In this document: piece after piece, positions 4,722-7,870 of the stretch
Layout of the letters: each line of letters starts with the position of its first letter
How positions within the stretch are numbered: the stretch's first letter is position 1
NCBI GenBank assembly: GCA_017543005.1
Contig: JAFWEA010000325.1
Location: forward strand, 1 to 7,870
DNA: 7,870 nucleotides
Direction of reading: 5' to 3'
Origin: Solobacterium sp.
Lineage (GTDB): Bacteria; Bacillota_I; Bacilli_A; Erysipelotrichales; Erysipelotrichaceae
The notes under the pieces: generated by a model
Told to the model about the DNA's origin: nothing
The model's database searches: none
Seen by the model: only the letters and a program-made list of their open reading frames with translations
Made by a program: the position numbers and the translations under genes

Positions 4722-5446
4722 AATTCCACCTCCCCGATGCGGAATACCGGACCGTCCTTGCAGATGCGCCGGCTGTCCCCGTCCGGTGTCCGGATGACAC
4801 AGCCCATGCAGGCACCGATGCCGCAGGCCATACGCTCTTCCAGTGAGATATAACCGTCATAGCGTTCAGCTACTGCCTTCAGCATCGGCAGCGGGCCGCA
4901 GGCCAGGACAGTGCTGACCGTCAGGCCGGCCTTTTCAATGGCGTCGATGACCGTGCCCTTGTATCCGTCACTGCCGTCCATGGTCGCAATGATCACCCGG
5001 CAGCCGAGGGCTTCCAGTTCATCCTTGCAGATCACGACCTCCCGGTCGCTGAAGCCCAGTACTGCCGTGACTTCATGCCCGGCCTTGATATAGCGGGCTG
5101 CGGTTTCAACCAGCGGCGGTACGCCGACCCCGCCGCCGATCAGGGTGATATCCTCATCCAGCAGCGGAAAGCCCGAGCCCAGCGGCCCGAACAGGTCCAC
5201 GGTTTCGCCGGCTTTCAGTTCACTCAATGTCCTGGTGCCGTCCCCGGCAATCCGGTAGATCAGCGAGATCCCTTCGGCATCTGCCCGGTGCACCGAGATT
5301 GGCCGGCGCAGGAAGTAACCCGGCACCGCCACCTGAACAAACTGGCCGCACTGCACCTCCTGACCAAGATCGGTCTTCAGGATCATACGGTAAACATCCC
5401 GGGCGATCGCCTCATTGGCCATAATGACAGCGGCAGCGGTTCTCAT
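4718..5446 (-). CDS. pyrK: Dihydroorotate dehydrogenase electron-transfer subunit
   Basis: PyrK is the FAD and [2Fe-2S] subunit that carries electrons from PyrD's FMN to NAD+. Over 242 residues the order is typical: a ferredoxin-reductase-like barrel with FAD motif RRPIS (47-51), a nucleotide-binding domain with GGGVGVPPL (104-112) and ACGPLPMLKAV (182-192), then the iron-sulphur cysteines C208, C213, C216 and C229 (C-x4-C-x2-C-x12-C). All four ligands are present. The chosen ATG overlaps the carB stop as ATGA, with GGAGG (5454-5458) 7 nt upstream; a second ATG at residue 9 is possible but has no better ribosome site. It sits between carB and pyrD, as in Bacillus. Confidence 0.96.
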   Translation of the reverse strand: MRTAAAVIMANEAIARDVYRMILKTDLGQEVQCGQFVQVAVPGYFLRRPISVHRADAEGISLIYRIAGDGTRTLSELKAGETVDLFGPLGSGFPLLDEDITLIGGGVGVPPLVETAARYIKAGHEVTAVLGFSDREVVICKDELEALGCRVIIATMDGSDGYKGTVIDAIEKAGLTVSTVLACGPLPMLKAVAERYDGYISLEERMACGIGACMGCVIRTPDGDSRRICKDGPVFRIGEVEL

Positions 5447-7870
5447 CGTTCAGCCTCCATCTCGTTCATGCTGACCATCGCAAAGCTTCTGCTTTCCAGC
5501 ACCTTGAGCAAGGCCCCGGCCGTATCCAGCGAGGTCATGCAGGAAATGTTGTTTTCGGCGGAAACCCGGCGGATCAGGAAGCCGTCATTGCGGGAGCCGT
5601 GGCTGCCGGATTCAATCGTGTTGACGACAAAGCTTACCTTGCCGCGCTGAATGATATCGATGACGGTTTCGTCATTGCCTTCTTCGCTGATCTTGGCTGC
5701 GTGGTGGACAAACAGCCCGTTCTCTTCCAGATAGGCCGCGGTTCCGGCAGTCGCATAGATGCCATACCCGATGGCATAGAAACGCTTGGCCAGATCCAGC
5801 GCCGCCGGTTTGTCCTCATCGGCGATCGTAAACAGCACGTTGCCGTACTGCGGGATCTGTACACCCGAACCCTGCAGGGCCTTGTACAGTGCCTTTTCCA
5901 GGTTCACATCTGCCCCGAGCGCTTCGCCGGTGGATTTCATCTCCGGGCCCAGCACGGTATCGACACTGCGCAGCTTCGCAAAGGAGAATACCGGGGCCTT
6001 GACATAGACGCGGCCCGGCTTTTCGGGATGATAGCCCGGGGTATAGCCCTGCGCGATCAGGCTTTCGCCCAGGATCGCCCGGGTTGCCGCCTGGCACATC
6101 GGGATGCCGGTGATCTTTGACAGGAACGGAACGGTCCGGGAACTGCGCGGGTTGACTTCCAGCACATAGACCTTTTCGCTGTGATCAACAATGAACTGAA
6201 TGTTGTAGAGACCGATGAACCTGAAGCCCTTGCCGATCCGGACGGCATAGTCGATGATCGTCTGCCGTACGGTTTCGGAAACCGTCTGGGTCGGATAGAC
6301 CGAGATCGAGTCACCGGAGTGAATGCCGGCTCTTTCGATATGTTCCATGATGCCCGGGATATAGACGTTTTCACCGTCTGCGACCGCATCGATTTCCAGT
6401 TCCCGGCCAAGTACGTACCGGTCGATCAGGATCGGCGAATCATGGCTGATTTCCTTGACGGCAGTCGCCATGTAGATCCGCAGTTCCTCTTCGTTATGAA
6501 CGATTTCCATGGCCCGGCCGCCCAGCACATAGCTCGGTCTGACCAGCACCGGATAGCCGATCTCGCCGGCAATCTCCACGGCTCTTTCCACCGTGACGGC
6601 GGTTGCCCCTTCCGGCTGCGGGATCTTCAGTTCATCCAGCATGGTTTCAAATTCATGCCGGTCTTCGGCTGCGTTGATGTTTTCGAGGCTGGTGCCGAGG
6701 ATCTTCACGCCATGGCGCACCAGGCTGTCAGCCAGGTTGATGGCGGTCTGGCCGCCGAACTGGACAATGACGCCCAGCGGCTGTTCCAGATCGACAATGT
6801 GCATGACGTCTTCCGTGGTCAGCGGTTCGAAATACAGCTTGTCGGAGATCGAGAAGTCCGTGGACACGGTCTCCGGGTTGTTGTTTATGATAATGGCTTC
6901 ATAGCCTTCATCGTGCAGGGTCTTGACGCAGTGCACCGTAGCATAGTCAAACTCGACACCCTGGCCGATCCGGATCGGACCGGAACCGAGCACGATGACC
7001 TTCTGCCGGTCACTGGGGATCGATTCGTTTTCCTGTTCATAGGCCGAGTACAGGTACGGGGTTTCACTCGGGTATTCCCCGGCGCAGGTATCCACCATCT
7101 TGTAGACCGGCACAATGCCTTCCTGCTGGCGCAGGTCGTACAGGGCCTGCTCGCTGATCTGCCACTGCCGGCTGATCCAGGCGTCGGAGAACCCGGTCTG
7201 CTTGGCAATGCGCAGCACATCAAGACTGCCGCGGTGTTCCTTCACCTGCTTTTCCACTTCGAGTATCCGGTACAGCCGGTCGAAGTAGAAGCGGTCGATA
7301 TTGGTGATCTTCTGCATCTCATCCGCGTCATAGCCGCGCCGCAGCCATTCGGCCAGGGCAAAGAACCGCTCGTCATCCCGGCCCTTGATCTTCTGATAGA
7401 GCTCTTCCTGACTCGCTTCGCTCAGTTCTTTCCGTTCGATGTGATCCACTTTCGTTTCCAGGGACCGGACGGATTTCAGGAACGACTCTTCAAATGTGCG
7501 GCCGATCGACATGACTTCGCCGGTCGCCTTCATCTGGGTGCCCAGCTGCCGGTCGGCGTTCGGGAACTTGTCGAACGGCATGCGCGGGAACTTGGTGACG
7601 ATATAGTCAACCGACGGTTCAAAGCAGGCATAGGTTGTCTTGGTGACCGGGTTGAGGATCTCATCCAGGGTCAGGCCGACCGCCAGCTTGGCGGAAACCC
7701 GGGCAATCGGATAGCCGGTTGCCTTGGAGGCCAGCGCAGAAGAGCGCGACACCCGCGGGTTGACTTCGATGACATAGTACTTGAAGCTCTTGGGATCCAG
7801 GGCCAGCTGGACGTTGCAGCCGCCGCAGATGCGCAGGGCCCGGATGATCTTCAGGGCAACACTCGACAGC
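5443..7870 (-). CDS. carB: Carbamoyl-phosphate synthase large subunit (5' end missing)
   Basis: CarB uses two ATP, bicarbonate and ammonia channelled from CarA's glutaminase to make carbamoyl phosphate for pyrimidines (and arginine). The reading frame stays open to the right edge, giving 808 residues; about 260 N-terminal residues lie outside. Visible parts in order: the end of the first ATP-grasp domain (CGGCNVQLALDP, EVNPRVSRSSALASKATGYP), the oligomerisation region, the second ATP-grasp domain (VLGSGPIRIGQG at visible 293-304, PVLVRPSYVLGGRAM at 440-454, LEVNPRSSRT at 570-579), and the C-terminal MGS-like allosteric domain (about 672-790; TAGTAAYL, NTIESGSHGSRNDGFLIRR), where UMP and other effectors usually act. 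A GTG at 7752 is an internal valine of the conserved NPRVSRSS block, not the start. The stop overlaps pyrK by four bases. Whether carA precedes it cannot be seen. Confidence 0.98.
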   Translation of the reverse strand, partial: LSSVALKIIRALRICGGCNVQLALDPKSFKYYVIEVNPRVSRSSALASKATGYPIARVSAKLAVGLTLDEILNPVTKTTYACFEPSVDYIVTKFPRMPFDKFPNADRQLGTQMKATGEVMSIGRTFEESFLKSVRSLETKVDHIERKELSEASQEELYQKIKGRDDERFFALAEWLRRGYDADEMQKITNIDRFYFDRLYRILEVEKQVKEHRGSLDVLRIAKQTGFSDAWISRQWQISEQALYDLRQQEGIVPVYKMVDTCAGEYPSETPYLYSAYEQENESIPSDRQKVIVLGSGPIRIGQGVEFDYATVHCVKTLHDEGYEAIIINNNPETVSTDFSISDKLYFEPLTTEDVMHIVDLEQPLGVIVQFGGQTAINLADSLVRHGVKILGTSLENINAAEDRHEFETMLDELKIPQPEGATAVTVERAVEIAGEIGYPVLVRPSYVLGGRAMEIVHNEEELRIYMATAVKEISHDSPILIDRYVLGRELEIDAVADGENVYIPGIMEHIERAGIHSGDSISVYPTQTVSETVRQTIIDYAVRIGKGFRFIGLYNIQFIVDHSEKVYVLEVNPRSSRTVPFLSKITGIPMCQAATRAILGESLIAQGYTPGYHPEKPGRVYVKAPVFSFAKLRSVDTVLGPEMKSTGEALGADVNLEKALYKALQGSGVQIPQYGNVLFTIADEDKPAALDLAKRFYAIGYGIYATAGTAAYLEENGLFVHHAAKISEEGNDETVIDIIQRGKVSFVVNTIESGSHGSRNDGFLIRRVSAENNISCMTSLDTAGALLKVLESRSFAMVSMNEMEAER

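Noticed and set aside
5075..6120. Plus-strand open frames of 191 and 173 codons opposite pyrK and carB
   Set aside because: Antisense shadows in GC-rich coding DNA, which commonly opens the opposite frames.
7750..7752. GTG at 7752 as a start for carB
   Set aside because: The frame continues upstream to the edge with conserved CarB sequence (VIEVNPR just before it), so this GTG is an internal valine.
2453..7870. PyrR-binding attenuators inside the pyr operon
   Set aside because: Junctions overlap, leaving no intergenic space; PyrR sites in Bacillus lie near the operon's start, which is outside the window.

Overview
The window is a compact, co-directional housekeeping region. Every gene I can support reads on the minus strand, so transcription runs from the right edge to the left. 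In that order it holds: the 3' end of a de novo pyrimidine operon (carB partial, pyrK, pyrD, pyrF, pyrE), an intrinsic terminator, a promoter with a roughly 150-nt structured leader, the rpsB-tsf translation operon (ribosomal protein S2 and EF-Ts), a second intrinsic terminator, and what looks like the tandem-promoter region and boxA leader of an rRNA operon. The first rRNA gene of that operon should start just beyond the left edge.

The organism looks like a Bacillota (Firmicutes). The order carB-pyrK-pyrD-pyrF-pyrE matches Bacillus, PyrD is the NAD-linked type 1B enzyme with a PyrK partner, Shine-Dalgarno (SD) sequences are strong GGAGG types, terminators are hairpin plus U-tract, and the leader near the left edge carries the boxA-like TGATCTTTGAAAACTGAACA typical of Firmicute rrn operons. 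The coding DNA is rich in G and C while the intergenic DNA is AT-rich. The long basic tail on S2 and the overall feel suggest Erysipelotrichia, but that is only a guess.

Layout by region. At 5443-7870, carB lacks its first ~260 codons, which lie beyond the right edge. At 2453-5446, pyrK, pyrD, pyrF and pyrE follow with every junction overlapping by 1 or 4 bases, so translation is probably coupled. At 2247-2452, the pyr terminator, the rpsB promoter and the rpsB leader overlap one another. At 415-2246, rpsB and tsf overlap by one base, and the tsf SD is written in the last codons of rpsB. At 1-414 there is no gene: the tsf terminator, promoter P1 with an A-tract UP-like element, promoter P2 with a perfect TTGACA, boxA and a leader hairpin fill it.

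How they work together: CarB supplies carbamoyl phosphate, PyrD-PyrK oxidises dihydroorotate, and PyrE then PyrF make UMP. S2 and EF-Ts serve the ribosome and elongation. The control region of the pyr operon lies upstream of carB and cannot be seen. I see no mobile element, CRISPR, tRNA, defence system or novel enzyme. The unusual content is regulatory: a structured rpsB leader with a GNRA-capped helix, promoters packed into terminators, and an inverted repeat around the -10 box of rrn P2.
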